From the NCBI GenBank assembly GCA_031178565.1, contig JAPSIU010000007.1, positions 1 to 24,389 on the forward strand: a stretch of DNA of 24,389 bases, given 5' to 3'. The stretch comes from Leucobacter sp. (GTDB taxonomy: Bacteria; Actinomycetota; Actinomycetes; Actinomycetales; Microbacteriaceae). Positions 23,438-24,389 of this stretch are shown piece after piece (within the stretch, counting starts at the first letter, position 1; the number at the start of each line of letters is the position of its first letter). The notes under the pieces are model-generated. The model ran no database searches, had not been told where the DNA came from, and was given only the letters and a program-made list of their open reading frames with translations. The position numbers and the translations under genes are program-made.

Positions 23438-24389
23438 GTGAACGACGAACTGAGGTGGCTGTCCGCGTCGGAGCTGGCGGCGAGGATCCGGGCGGGCGAG
23501 CTGTCCGCACGCGAAGCGCTGCAGGCGCACTGGGAGCGCATCGACGCGCTGAACCCCGCGATCAACGCCGTCATCTACGAGGACCGCGAGGCCGCGTGGA
23601 CGGAGGCCTCACTGGCTGATGAGCGGCAGGCGGCCCGTGAACCGCTCGGGGCGCTGCACGGCGTCCCCATGACGAACAAGGACACCAACGAGACCGCCGG
23701 GATGCCCAACACCTGGGGATCCCCGCTGCTGCAGCACGTCGTTCCGAAGAAGGACAGTCTCATCGTCGGGCGCCTCCGCTCCGCGGGCGCGATCATGACC
23801 GGCAAAAACAACGTGCCCGAGTTCGCAGCCGGTGCCCACACGTTCAACGAGGTGTTCGGCACCACCGGCAACCCCTACGACCCGAGTCGCAGCGCCGGCG
23901 GCTCGAGCGGCGGGGCGGCGGCGGCCATCGCCTCCGGCATCCAGCCCATCGGCGACGGATCCGACATGGGCGGTTCGCTCCGGATCCCCGCGGCGTTCTG
24001 CAACGTGCTCGGTCTCCGCCCCTCGCTCGGCCGCATTCCGGGGCCCGGGGCCAACTCGTGGATGTGGCTCGGCCGCACCGGCCCGATGGCCCGCGAGGTG
24101 GCGGACCTCGCGCTCATGATGAACGTGCTCTCGGGTCCCGATCCCCGCGTGCCCACCTCCATCCAGGAGACGGACGTCGATTTCCGCGTCGGTCTGCGCA
24201 GCGGCATCGCCGGCCTGCGCATCGGCTGGTCGCCCGACGTGGGGCTCGGCATCCCGGTCGAACCCGAGGTGGTCGCGGTGTGCGAGCAGGCGCTCGCGGT
24301 GTTCGCCGAGGCGGGTGCGACGGTGGAGGAGGCCTCTCCCGACATCGCCGAGGCCGACGACGTGTTCCGGCAGACGCGCGCCTTCGACT
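23438..24389 (+). CDS. Amidase-signature family amidohydrolase, 3' truncated by window edge
   Basis: The frame opens at GTG 23438, 14 bases after the ATPase stop and behind GCGGAGCGCGGAA, and runs off the window with 317 residues visible. The Ser-cisSer-Lys triad is clear: Lys81 in GVPMTNKD, cis-Ser156 in SAGGSSGGAAAA and nucleophile Ser180 in GDGSDMGGSLRIPAAFCN. The N-terminal LSASELAARIRAGELSAREAL and GKNNVPEFAAG blocks are also family-typical. Members (full length roughly 450-500 residues) hydrolyse amides to acid plus ammonia or amine; GatA is a relative, but no gatB/gatC context is seen. Sitting at the end of an importer operon, it probably hydrolyses an imported amide. The exact substrate is unknown. 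Confidence 0.93.
   Translation, partial: MNDELRWLSASELAARIRAGELSAREALQAHWERIDALNPAINAVIYEDREAAWTEASLADERQAAREPLGALHGVPMTNKDTNETAGMPNTWGSPLLQHVVPKKDSLIVGRLRSAGAIMTGKNNVPEFAAGAHTFNEVFGTTGNPYDPSRSAGGSSGGAAAAIASGIQPIGDGSDMGGSLRIPAAFCNVLGLRPSLGRIPGPGANSWMWLGRTGPMAREVADLALMMNVLSGPDPRVPTSIQETDVDFRVGLRSGIAGLRIGWSPDVGLGIPVEPEVVAVCEQALAVFAEAGATVEEASPDIAEADDVFRQTRAFD

Noticed and set aside
23438..24389. GatA subunit of the tRNA amidotransferase
   Set aside because: The amidase signature is shared, but the gene sits at the end of an importer operon without gatC or gatB, so a catabolic amidase is favoured.

Overview
The window is very GC-rich and tightly packed, with mostly C- or G-ending codons, frequent GTG starts, gene junctions that overlap as ATGA/TGATG/GTGA, and lipoprotein signal peptides. 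This fits a high-GC actinobacterium. A Microbacteriaceae-type genome is a guess from style, including a hairpin repeat built on CTTCGACAGGCTCAG near 22.5 kb. No rRNA, tRNA, CRISPR array, transposase or integrase was recognised. No gap between genes exceeds about 210 bases. The region reads as a chromosomal cluster of nutrient-uptake and amide/nitrogen-catabolism operons.

Block 1 (1-11782, + strand) looks like one long operon. It holds the 3' part of a GntR/UTRA regulator, an M20 amidohydrolase/peptidase, a short-chain dehydrogenase and a complete Dpp/Opp-type ABC importer (two ATPases, lipoprotein binding protein, two permeases). These are followed by E1-alpha and E1-beta of a thiamine-diphosphate 2-oxoacid/acetoin-type dehydrogenase, with a VOC (glyoxalase-fold) gene wedged between them, and a gamma-glutamyltransferase-fold Ntn-hydrolase. 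Most junctions overlap. No lipoyl E2 or E3 gene is present. The likely theme is uptake of a peptide-like or acylated compound, amide hydrolysis, alcohol oxidation and oxidative cleavage; the substrate is unknown.

Block 2 (11794-15291, - strand) is a polar-amino-acid-type ABC importer (lipoprotein, permease, ATPase) followed by a ureohydrolase-fold protein. That protein has substitutions at a normally conserved metal-ligand His and at the guanidinium-binding Glu. Its promoter faces block 3 (15500-18652, + strand): a FadR/FCD-type GntR regulator, a second GGT-fold Ntn-hydrolase of exactly the same length as the first, and a TauE/SafE exporter. A perfect FadR-like operator (GTTGGT-AGG-ACCAAC) lies in the shared intergenic region, so this regulator probably controls both directions.

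Block 4 is a double-module Lrp/AsnC regulator (18659-19636, - strand), divergent from a nitrate/taurine-type ABC importer with two different permease genes (19798-23423, + strand). An amidase-signature enzyme cut by the window end (23438-24389) follows. An Lrp-like inverted repeat sits at the regulator's start. The recurring theme of blocks 2-4 is import of small nitrogenous compounds plus C-N bond hydrolysis.
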